A DNA stretch of 64,000 bases from Ampelomyces quisqualis. Taxonomy: Eukaryota; Ascomycota; Dothideomycetes; Pleosporales; Phaeosphaeriaceae. Below the pieces are notes generated by a model. That model saw only the letters and a list, made by a program, of their open reading frames with translations, was not told the DNA's origin and ran no database searches. Location: NCBI GenBank assembly GCA_018398575.1, contig JAGTXZ010000018.1, positions 2,480,001 to 2,544,000 of the forward strand. The letters are read 5' to 3'. Positions 20,425 to 31,766 of the stretch are shown here, in pieces. Made by a program: the position numbers and the translations under genes. The number at the start of each line of letters is the position of its first letter. Position 1 is the first letter of the stretch.

Positions 20425-22271
20425 TCACGTCCAGATAGGAGGAGCCACCAACCCGCTGAGCCCGCTGGGATAACCCGTAGACATTCCAAATGTGAATCCA
20501 TGTTCTTGTGGCGCCGAATAGGGCGGCACCACAGCTGCAGGAGACACCAGTGGAGTTGCATAGGTAGTCGTGCCATATGCGTCCACATTTGTTCGGGGTA
20601 CCTCGAGATATGGCGAAGTCGGAGTCGACGACATGCCCGAAGGGAGGAAGGTCAATGGCGAGGGAGCAAAGGCTGGACTTAGGCTTTGACCGTAGCTGTA
20701 TTGCGTAATTTGATTTTCAATGTCCAGATTGATCGACTCGAGCGCATACGCGGGTTGCTGGATCGGAGATAGGTTCGTCATCTGCTGCCGTGCCCATTCC
20801 CGTCGTGTCTTGTACGACAAAATAACGTCGATTGGGAATTGAACCAAGTATGAAATGGTCTGCATTCGCGCATCGAGCCGTGGGTCCTGATGTGCTTGTA
20901 CAACCTGGATGATGTCTTCCAAAGGTCCAAGTGAGAGATCTGATACAAAAACGGACGCCACGTCCGGGAACATGGGTTCCAATACCAGTGCGGTGGCATA
21001 AAAGTGTGCGAGGACGACGAGCACGCTCACGTCCCCCCGTTTCGCTGCCAAAAGAGAGATTGGCACCCAAAATAGCCACTTGCGGAGGGCATACAGCTGG
21101 TTGAATTGTTCTTCTGGTGTTTGCGGTTGGCCGGAAGATCTTAGGCGGTCAAGATATCCTCTTAGCTGATCTACCCACTTTGCTTCTTGATCGTTTTGGC
21201 TCAAGTACGGCTGAAGGCGCTGCAGGGACGTATGTACGTCCGTCAGTGCATTGAGCTGTTCCCTTTGTGCGTCTTGCGACATGGGCGTGTTGATCGGGTT
21301 CATGAAGTGCTTGTTAGGCATGGGGGTGTGCTCAGTAATGTAATCGGCGAATAAAGACTCGTGCTTCCAAGGCTGCATGGACTGAATGACCTGCGTGTGT
21401 GATTAGCTGGGTAAAGTACGCAAAGCAGAAATCAACTTACTGTTTTAGTGCCAGTTACTAATGAAGCCCAGCCACGCCTATATGATGGTTGTTAACATCA
21501 GAACAAGAAAGAGTGGTGGAGACGTACCAGTCAGTGGCCTGCCATGCCAACAAAAGCGAGGCCGCAAGCACAGCATCTGAATTCATTTTCGTGAAGCTCG
21601 TGATGCCTTGGTGCAGTCCTCTCAGGGCAATGCTTGCGTGATGGAATGCCAAGTTGCGAGTTTCGGTTGATTGGGAAATCCATGCTAAATGGGATGCAGA
21701 AAATGCAAGAATGGAGTGCATCACAAATGTGTGCGATGCAGCAATGCTCAAAAACCTTCCTGTCGTCAGTGAAGCACCTGTAGCTTACTTTATCTGACCA
21801 CTCACTTGGGCGTCATATCCGTCCAAAGCGTTGATTTGGAGGTCCCATTCCTGACCATCTCATTCGAGATGGTGGACAAGTGGTGGATTAAGCGAAGGTC
21901 TGTCCGCGACAAAGCGTGCCATTGCAGTTGCGGGTACACGTGAAGATCAGGGAAAGGAAATTCGCCAGTCTGTCTCCAGAGGTCAATGGTGGCCTCGATC
22001 TCAGGCGTCCATAGCAGGTTGGGCTGCTGGGGCGATTGAGGGGAATCTGGCATCATGGCAGTAGGACTATCCATGTAGTCGCACCGAACCTGATGCTTGG
22101 TGCAGTTCCGACTAAGAAACGTCAGTATGCGGGGCGTAGTGCAGAAAGTATCGGGTCTTACCATTGTGGAAATGTTTCATCGCAGCGAATGTGTCGTCTC
22201 TTGCACGTCTTGCATCCTTTGCGAGACTTGGTGTGGCTGCGCCTAGAAGGACCTCCACCTGGACCAGCCAT
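20425..22271 (-). CDS. Zn(II)2Cys6 fungal transcription factor (Upc2-like layout)
   Basis: Five exons, 22271-22162, 22111-21806, 21755-21528, 21477-21441 and 21390-20425, give 548 residues. All four introns are exactly 50 bp, and exon 4 is only 37 nt. The zinc cluster is at the N-terminus, residues 20-46, with pattern C-x2-C-x6-C-x5-C-x2-C-x6-C (GCKTCKRRHIRCDE then CRNCTKHQVRCDY). The middle (TPEIEATIDLWRQTGEF, HALSRTDLRLIHHLST) and the LAFSASHLAWISQS segment match the ligand-binding region of Upc2/sterol-uptake-type regulators. The C-terminus is Pro/Ser-rich, a possible activation domain. It is likely nuclear. A role in sterol control is inferred from the family only. The start was set 19 residues before the first cysteine. 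Confidence 0.88.
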
Positions 22272-23839
22272 TGCGTCAGGTGGTCTGAGTGAAAGAAAGT
22301 CCAGCAAAAGCAAGGAAGCGGCACAGCGGTTGAGATGGCGTAAGTGTTCGTGAGCGGTCGTGAAATCGTAGTCAGTGATGTATGGGTGATGCTGGACGGG
22401 ACGAAAGGGTGAAGGGGTAGGCGAGGGGCTCGGTATATGCAGGCTGCAGATGGTAGAGGGCGGTTGATAAAGCGAGGGTAATGGGGTCGAAACCGGTAGC
22501 CGTGAGCAGGGTGTGTTTCCAGAGGCTGGCGATGGAGGTTTGGTGATATATGCGCAGGGTGCAGATATGAATAACGGAGCTAGACAGATGGAGGACTGGT
22601 GGGATATTGACGCAGAGACCGTCTCCGGCGGACAGGCAGTGAGTACGACAGGACGAAGTGACAGCAGATCAACTGGAGCGTCAGCCGAGCCAACGCGCAG
22701 AGCGACTTGTGCTCGGGTCCCAGCTCGACAGACGTCAAGAGCGGGACCAACCACGGCTAGGGCTCCATAGCGCTCACGCAAATAGCATTGACGCCACGAC
22801 GGCGGAGAGGGGGGTCTGGGTGGCAGCCGGTAGGGACGGCGAGACGGTTGCAGCTAGCAGGGGAGAGGGAGAGGAGCTTGCGGGAGCTACAGGCTACAGC
22901 CATGGTTGTGATTCACGGACGGGTGCGGCTGGGGCATGGAGCATGGAGCATGGAGCATGGAGCATGGAGCATGCTCGTTATGACATGGTAAGTGGTATGG
23001 CGATCAAGCTCTTGGATATGGATTTGCTGCTTTGAGCAGTTGGCCTTGGCCTGAAGCACGATAGTCAGGGACGGTGCTGGCATGGCAGGCAATCCCATTC
23101 CACTGTCAGCCACCTGGAAAGTTGGAAACGGAGACGTTTGGGCAGCCGGTGGGCCGACGCGAGTCAATGCGATTCACGACGGCCGGCATGGCAATTCACC
23201 CTGAGGAGGGCTGGACGTCGCTAAAGGCTGGCCGCGCAGGGGCCGGGCGCCAAAAATAGCCCCTCGTGCGTCGGTCGAGCTTTGCCGCAATATCGACATG
23301 TGTAGGATGCGACTCAATACTTTGCAGCGCAGCATGCATCGTGGTCTGGTCGCTGGAGCTGTTCCAACTTGATGTCGCCGCCGTTCCAGGACGGTGGAGC
23401 CGACTGCCGCGCGCAAGGCGACTATGACGATGCATGCCGTGGTGGAGCAGACGGCCCACGAACACGAGGTGCGAGGTTGCGCTACCACCTATGTTTAGAA
23501 ACACCCGCTTTCCATCCCTCCAAGCCCCCATAAAGGTCTCACTGCTGCTGCCAGATCGATCCCGGCGTGGAGGCGCACCGAGGAAGCATCGGCGAACGCG
23601 GACGAGGATGGTGACAAACGGCGATACGTGTGTCCGGCGGTGTACACAAACGCCAGCACGGCACCCGACGACAACGCATCGCCCAAGCCCAGAGCCAAAC
23701 CGGACTGCCCAAGCCCAGAGAGTCCAACTTCAAGCGTAGTCTGTAATGGTGAATCGTAAATAAGTACTCAGTCGAATGGCACGCCGGACCCTGAGTTACA
23801 CCCGCTGAACCCTCCGCAACCACGCGATCAACCTTCCAC
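22272..23839. promoter_or_regulatory. Divergent promoter region between the Zn2Cys6 regulator and a membrane protein
   Basis: About 1.57 kb between divergent starts. It includes a short 7-bp repeat at 22933-22974. No separate gene is supported; an open frame running into the regulator from 22781 is upstream leader. Confidence 0.5.
22933..22974. repeat. 7-bp tandem repeat
   Basis: Five to six perfect copies of GCATGGA, ending in GCATGC. Confidence 0.8.
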
Positions 23840-26044
23840 ATGGCTGCTACACGCCGCTCGCCTGCGCCAGGCCTGACATCGTTCGCCATATACGAAGATG
23901 CCGAGCACCAGCAACTGCGCTCGCCTCCAGACATGTTTGACGGTGATGCATCGTTCCATTCCGACCCGTCCGTCCACGCAGACGAGGCCATTCCCAGCAT
24001 GGAGCTGCTGGACGAGGCCCTCGATGCCCCGCAACCGTACAAAAGCTCCTACACGTCACGCAAGTCGGGCATGCACCCACGTCGCTCGTCGGGTGTGCCG
24101 CCCTACAGCCTCGTCTCCGCATTGCCCTCCGAGTCCTCCATAGCCTCAAAACCCGCCGCACCAGCCTCGGATGCCCCGGAGCGATGTACCCCCCGAAAGG
24201 AGCGGCCTCGCTTCCGCAACCCGGAATCTGTCCGCGCCCTGCACATGTCCTCTCCGCCACTGCTGCCCACCGCCGAAACCTCCCGCGAGCGGTTGAAGGG
24301 ATCGTACAAGCTCATGACGCCAAGCAGGAGCGGGAGGTCGGAGACGCCCGTGTCGAAGAAGTCGGGGTCGCGTAGAGGCAGCATACGTGACCACCAAAGC
24401 CCAATGCCTGCACCCACGCCGCAGCAGGCGCCTCTGGTGCTCCTTCACGTTACCATCCTGCCGCCCCAAGTACCTTACTCACACGACTTGATGCACCGAA
24501 TCATGCCCGAGTGGCTCGTGGAGAACTACAAGCTCTTGGAGGAGAAGCTGCAAGATATCATTCTGATGCGACGGGGTCTGCTGATACCTCACCCAAGAGA
24601 CGAATATGACCTGTTGGAGGAACGCATTCTGGAGAGCTTGGAGCTGAAGACGCCTCGACTGCTCAGGTGCGGTCATTTCGTTCCTCCTGAAGATGACACG
24701 GATAAGGAAGACTCTGACGACGAAGCGAGCATTGCCGATGACAACACTGGACGGGGTAGTCGCATGAGCGGAGGCACCTTCACCGAAGAAGTCGACAACA
24801 GCCACAATGCAGACCCCAGCGTGTGCGTTGACTGCCACCACGAGCTGAAGCGACCTGGCAAAGGTGTGGGTGCTGGCAAGCGCAGGTGGGACATCAAGAT
24901 CTACGCTGCCAATGGGTTAATGAGGGCGAACGCGTGGGCCGCTTGCTGGGGAGAGATGGAGAGATGTGATGTCGAACTGCATCCATGGATACCTGGTCAT
25001 CTGCGGAAGACGCTAGAGAGGCGTGTCATCGAAGAGCAGGAAGCAGAGAAGCGGAAACACATGTATGCCATGGAACTGCAGCGTCAAATTCAAGAATCTA
25101 CCGCGAAGCAGCAGATCGCCCAAGAAGAGGCGGCCGAGCGGAAGAGACTAGAAGAGACGGAGTTGCAACGAAGCTTCGAGGCCGCCGCAGCTGCACTTCA
25201 GCGCAGCATCCAAGAGAAGGCTGCAGAGAAGAAGAAATTCGAAGAGGCAATCGAACTGAAGATTGCCGAAGCAAAAGAGTCGATGCGTTTGGAAACCGAA
25301 GCACAGGCTCAAGCAGAAGCAAGTCTGCTCGCTGAGCGGCTCCGCGTCCTCGAAGGCACTCTGCAGGAGCGCACGAAATCTGCTCCATCAGCACAGGAGT
25401 CAACCCCAGCACGAGTTCGCGCCGCCCAAATTCCGCTGGGTACGCTACTAAAGAACTACATCACCGCCTTGCTCAAGGATCAGAGGAATATCATCATCAT
25501 GGTTCTCAGTGCCCTGGTCGTCTTCCTGGCAATGAACACGGACACTGCTACGAACATGCAGCTTGCTAGCACATCTGCCCACATCAGCCCACAACCAGTC
25601 GTTGAAGTGCTCACTGTGACCACCACAGCCACTACCACTACAACATCGTACTCGGCTTTCACTATCACCGAAATTGAGACGGCTACCAGTGTACAAGAGG
25701 TCGTTGCTCCTCCTACATCCGAGTGCCTGACGACACAAGACATCCAAGCCATTGTAGAAGAGCCCACGTCCGCAATGATGATCCAAGACAACCAACCGAA
25801 GCAACCCTTCCCCGAGAAACAAGTCTCTCCTGCTCCTCTCACAGAGCAGATCCCCGAACCCTCGCACCCACTCTCCGCGCCCTTGACAGAGTCGAGCCAT
25901 GTCCTTGCCGGACACGTTCAACCCGCAACACCCGACACGTGCGTCGCGCTGAGCCCATCTTTCAGACACAATTTACTCGGTGCGCCGCTTGAGCACCGCG
26001 ATTTTTCTTCTTCATCCACACGTGTTCGCACCACGACGTCATGA
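23840..26044 (+). CDS. Hypothetical coiled-coil protein with one membrane segment
   Basis: One exon of 734 residues. No named family is recognised. Residues 1-200 are Ser/Pro-rich and probably disordered. Residues about 190-380 are folded, with LVENYKLLEEKLQDIILMR, a CGHFVPPEDD segment, a CVDCHHELKRPGKG motif and the pattern RWDIKIYAANGLMRANAWAA, which looks like a conserved fungal domain. Residues about 395-515 are a long Glu/Lys/Gln coiled coil. A hydrophobic segment at about 549-567 (NIIIMVLSALVVFLAMNT) is the only likely membrane span. The last 160 residues are Thr/Pro-rich. It may be a tail-side membrane-anchored scaffold; that is inference. It shares an upstream region with the Zn2Cys6 regulator. 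Confidence 0.78.
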   Translation: MAATRRSPAPGLTSFAIYEDAEHQQLRSPPDMFDGDASFHSDPSVHADEAIPSMELLDEALDAPQPYKSSYTSRKSGMHPRRSSGVPPYSLVSALPSESSIASKPAAPASDAPERCTPRKERPRFRNPESVRALHMSSPPLLPTAETSRERLKGSYKLMTPSRSGRSETPVSKKSGSRRGSIRDHQSPMPAPTPQQAPLVLLHVTILPPQVPYSHDLMHRIMPEWLVENYKLLEEKLQDIILMRRGLLIPHPRDEYDLLEERILESLELKTPRLLRCGHFVPPEDDTDKEDSDDEASIADDNTGRGSRMSGGTFTEEVDNSHNADPSVCVDCHHELKRPGKGVGAGKRRWDIKIYAANGLMRANAWAACWGEMERCDVELHPWIPGHLRKTLERRVIEEQEAEKRKHMYAMELQRQIQESTAKQQIAQEEAAERKRLEETELQRSFEAAAAALQRSIQEKAAEKKKFEEAIELKIAEAKESMRLETEAQAQAEASLLAERLRVLEGTLQERTKSAPSAQESTPARVRAAQIPLGTLLKNYITALLKDQRNIIIMVLSALVVFLAMNTDTATNMQLASTSAHISPQPVVEVLTVTTTATTTTTSYSAFTITEIETATSVQEVVAPPTSECLTTQDIQAIVEEPTSAMMIQDNQPKQPFPEKQVSPAPLTEQIPEPSHPLSAPLTESSHVLAGHVQPATPDTCVALSPSFRHNLLGAPLEHRDFSSSSTRVRTTTS

Positions 26045-26488
26045 ACATGTACACATTGGCCCCAATACCCATTTTTCGGGTCCCATCTTCCTTGGGACCG
26101 CCAGGAGATTTGCGACCGCCAGGAGATTGCGAATGAATACATACATCAATGCATGAATGAATACAATCAGCCATGTACCCGTCATCGATTCACTTTGTGA
26201 GGTTTGCGTGCGGCATGACCGCCGCGTCTGCTCTCTAGTGATGCAGACCTACCTGAGCGGGGTTTGGAAAAAGGTGGGCAGTGAGTACACGAGTCGGATT
26301 CTGAGACAGGAAGTGGTAGCGATGCAAGCTGGGGAATCGGCCTGTAAAAAAAAATCAATCGTGTGTCGAAATCTTGTCATTCATGACGCTCCAGTATGCC
26401 CTGAAACTACAAAGTCGTGACCGTTCTCTTTCTCGCAGTAGTCTCACTGCCCCCGCCCCCATTCCACCACGACTTGAAAACCCGAATT
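26045..26488. other. Intergenic region between convergent genes
   Basis: 3' flanks of two convergent genes. A short direct repeat (GACCGCCAGGAGATT, twice) lies at 26096-26127. Nothing else is seen. Confidence 0.45.
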
Positions 26489-27598
26489 CTAGTCCTCGGC
26501 AACGACACCCTGCTTCCTCGCCTCGTCCCTCCTCTTCCTACTCCTCCCCTTGGCCTCGTCAACCCACTTTTCATACGCGCCGCTCCCCTCGTTCAATTTC
26601 GCAGCCACAACGCCCTTCAACAACTCGCCGACAAACCCGACGAAATTGTGTCTGCGCAGCGAGTTCTCCCACAGCCACTGCGCGCGCCGATCGTCCTGTT
26701 GTTCGAGCTCCTCTTCGTCGCCGATTTCGCGGGCGCGGATGCGCAGGTCGCGCACGCACGCGAGCAGGTTGAAGCGGATTTCCGTGGCCGGGTAGCGCGC
26801 GACGCGGCGCTGGAGGACGGGGATGATTTTCGCGGGGAATTGCGTCGGGGTGCAGGCGCCGTGGGAGATGGGCGCGGGTTGGAGGCCGTCGAGTTCGTAG
26901 AGGGTGTTGTTTATTGAGGTGTAGCTGTATCGTTGCTTGATTAGTAGGGGAGAAGCTCGGGGAGCTATGTGAGGGGGGGAGCTTACGCGATGAAGTGATA
27001 TACGTCGTCGTCCTCTGTAGCTGTGCGTTGCGTCTCGTCGATGAATGGCGACGAGCGCGCAAACGAATTGTGTGTTTCGCGAATGAGGTCCGAGTTGGAG
27101 AGGGTCTCGCCTCGTAGCTGCGCACAATATCAGCTTTGCCATGCCACCACTACACATTTCTCACGAACATACCTCTGGCGGGAACTCGCCCGCAAACTCC
27201 TTCAACTCCTTCAACTCCTTGCCGATTTCCACCTCCTTCTCCCTATTCAGCAACAAACTCACAATGGCCTGCGTGCCACACGCATTCTGTATCGTCTGCG
27301 CCGCAAAGAAGAGGTTATTCGCCGCGTCGTGGTCATATGTGCCGTCCTTGGGTGTGTCGCCGCGCGTTTCGCCCGTGGGGTATTTGAACAGGAAAATCAC
27401 GCCGTACACAGTGCCCAGCTGTTCGAGCTCCGAGGCCTCAAGGGTGGTGAGTTCTTCAAACTGCACGTCCTTGACGCCGAGCTTCTCGATTAGATATGTG
27501 AAGACACCCTGTGTGGATTTGTCAGTGACGTAGATTGAGGTGTGGGCACAAGCGAGGCGTACGGCGTCGGATTCTATGGTATTCCAGCCGCCAGACAT
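26489..27598 (-). CDS. uch2: Ubiquitin C-terminal hydrolase of the UCH37/UCHL5 type (proteasomal)
   Basis: Four exons, 27598-27563, 27508-27173, 27117-26987 and 26924-26489, give 312 residues. Introns are 54, 55 and 62 bp. The peptidase C12 domain is complete: catalytic Cys89 in QNACGTQA, His165 in DVYHFIAY and Asp180 in LYELDGL, with the expected spacing and the conserved NSDLIRETHNSF loop. The C-terminal extension ends with RRHNFVGFVGELLKG, matching the UCH37-like domain that binds Rpn13. The enzyme trims ubiquitin chains at the 19S proteasome; in fission yeast the orthologue is Uch2. The first exon encodes only 12 residues (MSGGWNTIESDA), a common arrangement that gene finders miss. Confidence 0.93.
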
Positions 27599-28025
27599 GG
27601 CGGAGGTTGTTGACGAACAAGGTAGGTTGTTTTTGTCAGTGTTATTCCACGTTCAACTTTACCTCATCGCAGGCGCCCGCCTCGGAGTTATCGTTGGCCC
27701 GTGTCCGTGCTGGGCTTAGCTTCTCGGAACGATTCCGAGTAGTGCGTCATCACTGGCAAGCATCAGGGTTGAAGAAGCTTGCTTTGAGTGACTATTAGTT
27801 TGAAGCCTAAGACAGGATGTGTAGACGAGGAGAGGAGCTTCAAAGCGATCGGGCTGACAACCGGTCGCACTCAGCTGAGCGAGTATCACTAAAAGCGCAA
27901 TAAAAGCGCAACCAACTCATCTTGTTCAGCTTTCAGACTTCTCATAAGAAATTCCCATGAATGCTCATCTAGAGACATCGAATCGCTGAATGACAATCTG
28001 CATATACACACTCTCTATTCTTCCC
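27599..28025. other. Intergenic region upstream of the deubiquitinase gene
   Basis: Promoter of the minus-strand UCH gene and 3' flank of LHS1. No gene is seen. Confidence 0.4.
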
Positions 28026-31000
28026 TTACAGCTCATCGTGTTTCTCTTCTGCCTCCTCAGTTATCTCATCAATCGCTCTCAGAATATCCTCCTCACTCGA
28101 ATCCTCATCGATGTTCAACTTCTTCAACTTCCGTCCCTTATCGTCCGTCATCTCCTCTTCATGTCCAAAGTTCTTCAACTTGAGGTTATCCCCCTTGACG
28201 CCCGCTTTACGGAGTGCTTCTTGGAGTTCTTCGTCGCTTGGGCCATCTGGCTTGTCTTCGTCTTCCGTCGTAGCCTTCCTGGCATCTTTCTTCACCTTCT
28301 TGGTATCCTTCTTCTTAGGCTTGGGCTTGGGTTTCGCCTTGGGCTTCTGGTTCGGCGGCTTGAAGTGGCGCATTTTCTTCATCATCATGTCCATGACGAC
28401 GTCGTCGATGCGCTTTTTCTCCTCCTGGAGATCTCTGACGGTGAAGGCTGGGTCGTCAGTGGGCGTAAGTTTGTCCTGCTTGGCTTCGTTCCCGTCTAGC
28501 CACTTCTGCGACGACTCGACCATCTCTTGGACCTTTTTGAGGTCATCATCAGTGTAGATGGTGGAGACTTCGGTGATCTCTGGTTCCGCAGGTTCCGCAG
28601 ATGAAGCTACGACGTCCTCAAGTTCATCAAGCTCGTCGGTGAAAGAGGGTGAGGGAGAAGGCGTGGCAGATGACCTGGCGGCTACGGACTCGCTGCTCTT
28701 GGAGCTGTCGTGCGATTGAGTTTTGATCTGGCTGTCAACAAGTTGAACAACCTCCTTGAGATGGGCAATGGTGTCCTTTAGCTCTTTGACTGCCTCGGGA
28801 CGCTTGCTCGCCTCGGATTTGCGCTTGAGCACGGGATTGACGATGTCTTCAAGCTCCTTCAGTTTGGTCTTGAGCTCTTTCTCATCTGCTTCGGCGCCCT
28901 CGGAGTAAATCCAATCTGAAGCAGCGCTGAGCTTCTCCTCCAGAGTGGCTCGTGTGGTGGCGATGGAGTGGGTAATAAACGATTCGTCCTCGAGGTAGTC
29001 ACGGCCACGGTAAGTAAAAGCTTCGAGGGAGTTGAGAACTTCCTCGCGCACACGACGGGCTTTGTCTGACGAATCAAAAGCGGCAATTCTGCCTATTTTT
29101 AGCAGTGTTCCATAGAATCTGGTTACCAAAACTTACCGGTCCTGCATCCTCTTCATCTCTTTGCGAGGGTGCTTCTCATAGCCGAGCTGCTTGACATCGT
29201 ACGTGTGGGCAGACTTGATCGTCTTTCTCTTCGGCTCAGCGTCGGTAGCATCACTGCTTTCTGCCGCTGCAGATGAAGATGACTTGGAACCTTTGGAAGA
29301 CTTGGAAGATTCGGATGGTTTGGCAGAACTGGAAGACGACGCGGATTCCGAGACACTTTCACCATCTTTCAGTGGCTCTTGATCCTTCTTGCCTCCCATA
29401 CCGAACAGATTCTTGACACCATCGACAATGCCGCCCTTTCCATCCACAGACTCGGTTTCGCAAGTGACCCAAGCGGAGACCACCTCGGGGATGCCGGTGA
29501 AAGGACTTAGTCTGACCTGAACATAGTTGTTGAAAGAGTCACGGTCACACTTGTCTTCGTTGATCATCTTGGTAACAACCCCGGTGAGATTACTACTCGA
29601 AAAGTGAAGAACGGGCTCCTTAGTCGCTGCGCCCTTGGCTCCAGAAGCCGCCTGATAGATATCGAATTCAAACTCGCCCATCATCTGGAAGGGTAAATCC
29701 TTGGTCGCGCCAAGTCTGGTATGAGGAGTGAAGATCTTCTGGTCGCGCTCCTTCAGGTTGAATTGGTACTTGATACCATGGGCATAGTTTTGCGTATCAA
29801 TGTCGCGGATTTCCTTGACACGGAACGACGGGCTAATGCCAGCAGCCTTGAAAGCGGCACCAAAAACGGCTGCCTCGTCGGAGTTGACGTTGGCCCGAAT
29901 TTTGGCCTTGGTTGCGAGCTTCTCGAGGCGATTTTGAACAAAGGGTGTGCGTGTAGCTCCACCATGCACAATGACGGAGTCGATGTCCTTCCATGTCAGG
30001 CCAGCCGCCTTCAGAGCATCATGAATTGGTACATCGATACGTTCAGCATGGCTAGCGGCGAGCTTCTCAAGGGTGGCGCGTGAGAGCTTATATCGTAGGT
30101 CCACATCCTCGTACAGACCCTCAAAGAAGGCAGACGTCTCGCTGTTGGCGCTCAAAACCTGGCGAATGCGCTCGGATTCCTTGAACAGCTTTGCAGCAGT
30201 ACGTCCGTGACCTTTGACTTGTTCGGCAGTGATTGACGCGCTCTTCGCACCCGGGAGTGCGACAAAGGTAGACACAATGTCGTCGACGATGAGCGAGTTT
30301 AGAGCATCACCTCCGAGAGTCCTATCCCACCCAACACCGAGGACCTGCACCTCCTGAATAGTCTTGTTGCGCCTCCCCACATCCTTGACCGTCCTGCCAG
30401 CGAACTGAAGGACAGTGGCAGAAGTGGATCCAGCACCCATATCGAATACCAGGTTGACTTCCGGCTTGCCGTTTTTGGTGAGATCCGGGAACGTCCTGCT
30501 CACAGCGTAATTGATACCGACAGCCACGCTGTCCGAGACCATGCTGAGAACCTTCATGCCCGCCAATCGAGCCGCGACCTCGAGCGCGCGCCTCTCGGCG
30601 ACCGTGTAGAAAGGCGGGACTGTGAAGACGACATCCTGGACGTCGTAGCCCTTGCCTGCCAGCGCCTTTGCGTTTTCCCTCACGTTCTTCAATTGCATGG
30701 CCAGCAGCTCCTCGACCGCGTACGACTGTTCGCCGCCAGTAACGAACGAGCCGCTGTTGAAGCTGACAGAGGGGCGTCCATCTGTGCCTGTCAGCTCGAG
30801 GGCAGGGTAACGCTCCTTGTACACGCCGACGATGTCGCTGTCGCTGGGGACACCGAGAAGGTGCTTCAGATTCGGGTAAACGTCGGCGGGAAATCGAGCC
30901 TGGAGCGCAATTGCGTCGCCGCCATAGAAGCGCTCGGGGAAGGAGCCGGCGGGCAGAGGACCGCTCTTGGCCGGCTTGAAGGCGACGGCCGACGTTTCCT

Positions 31001-31196
31001 TGCGTTTCGAGTCTTTGGTGAGGACAATTTCGAGGGGAATGCCGGGCTTCACCAGCGCCGCCTTGATGTATTCGGTGCCCAGGTCGACGCCCAGCACGGC
31101 AGATGCGGCGGACGCGGTCGACGAGAAGAGCAAGACGAGGCCGAGCAGCAGGGTCGCTGGTGAGAGATGCGCTCTCCGACGGCCTGGCGGCGCCAT
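28026..31196 (-). CDS. LHS1: ER-lumenal Hsp70 of the Lhs1/GRP170 type
   Basis: Two exons, 31196-29137 and 29088-28026, joined by a 48-bp intron (GTAAGT donor, GGCAG acceptor), give 1040 residues. A signal peptide lies at residues 1-30 (LLLGLVLLFSSTASA core). The Hsp70 ATPase domain follows, with VLGVDLGTEYIKAALVKPG as phosphate-1 motif, VFDMGAGSTSATVLQ as phosphate-2, and VIVHGGATRTPFVQN as the adenosine motif. A long charged, helix-rich C-terminal half follows. The protein ends in KHDEL, an ER-retrieval signal, which confirms both the intron and the lumenal location. Lhs1 is the nucleotide-exchange partner of Kar2/BiP and helps translocation and folding. An in-frame ATG seven codons upstream is less likely, since it precedes the signal peptide. 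Confidence 0.95.
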
Positions 31197-31766
31197 TGTG
31201 TGTGATGGGAAGAACAACGTGGGGGGAGGCGCCGACTTGGCGGGGTTGCAGGATCAAGCTTTAGGAGGGAGAGTAGAGCGAAATTGGAATATATCCTAGG
31301 TGTTGGTTGGGGAGTAGCTTAAATCATGAATGGGTGGAGCTCAAACTTCCACCTGGCTCTTTCGCACAAAGGACACGCTGCTACAACGACCAGCATCTAG
31401 CACACTTGCAATGCAAGCATACATGAAACGAGTCATAACTCGCCGAGCCTGGACCTTTGATTTACCTCCTGGCGCCTTGAACGCTTTCTTGGGCGAGTGT
31501 ACATGTGTTCATAACAAACCCTCTGTTCCGAGGTGCTGGCCAATCAGCGTCATCGAATCGCCAACAGGCACATGTAGTGTCTTGATAGACAAGGAAGATC
31601 AATACCACGAAACCTGAATGCACTCGCTCCTGATATTTCGGGGCATCTTTTCTAGCATCTCAAGTCAAACATCTGCACATCACTGCCACATCTTCTAAAT
31701 CCTTACTAAGCATACTGTCAAGCCGTAGCTTACAACTTGCTCTCTCACGTGACACATCTTTCTTGA
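31197..31766. promoter_or_regulatory. Promoter region of LHS1
   Basis: Holds the LHS1 promoter and the 3' flank of the sideroflexin gene. A CACGTGAC E-box is at about 31746. I could not identify a clear unfolded-protein-response element. Confidence 0.4.

Noticed and set aside
22158..22781. N-terminal extension of the Zn2Cys6 regulator up to 22781
   Set aside because: The extra residues are Pro/Ser/Leu-rich leader-like sequence; the ATG at 22271 lies at the usual distance before the zinc cluster.
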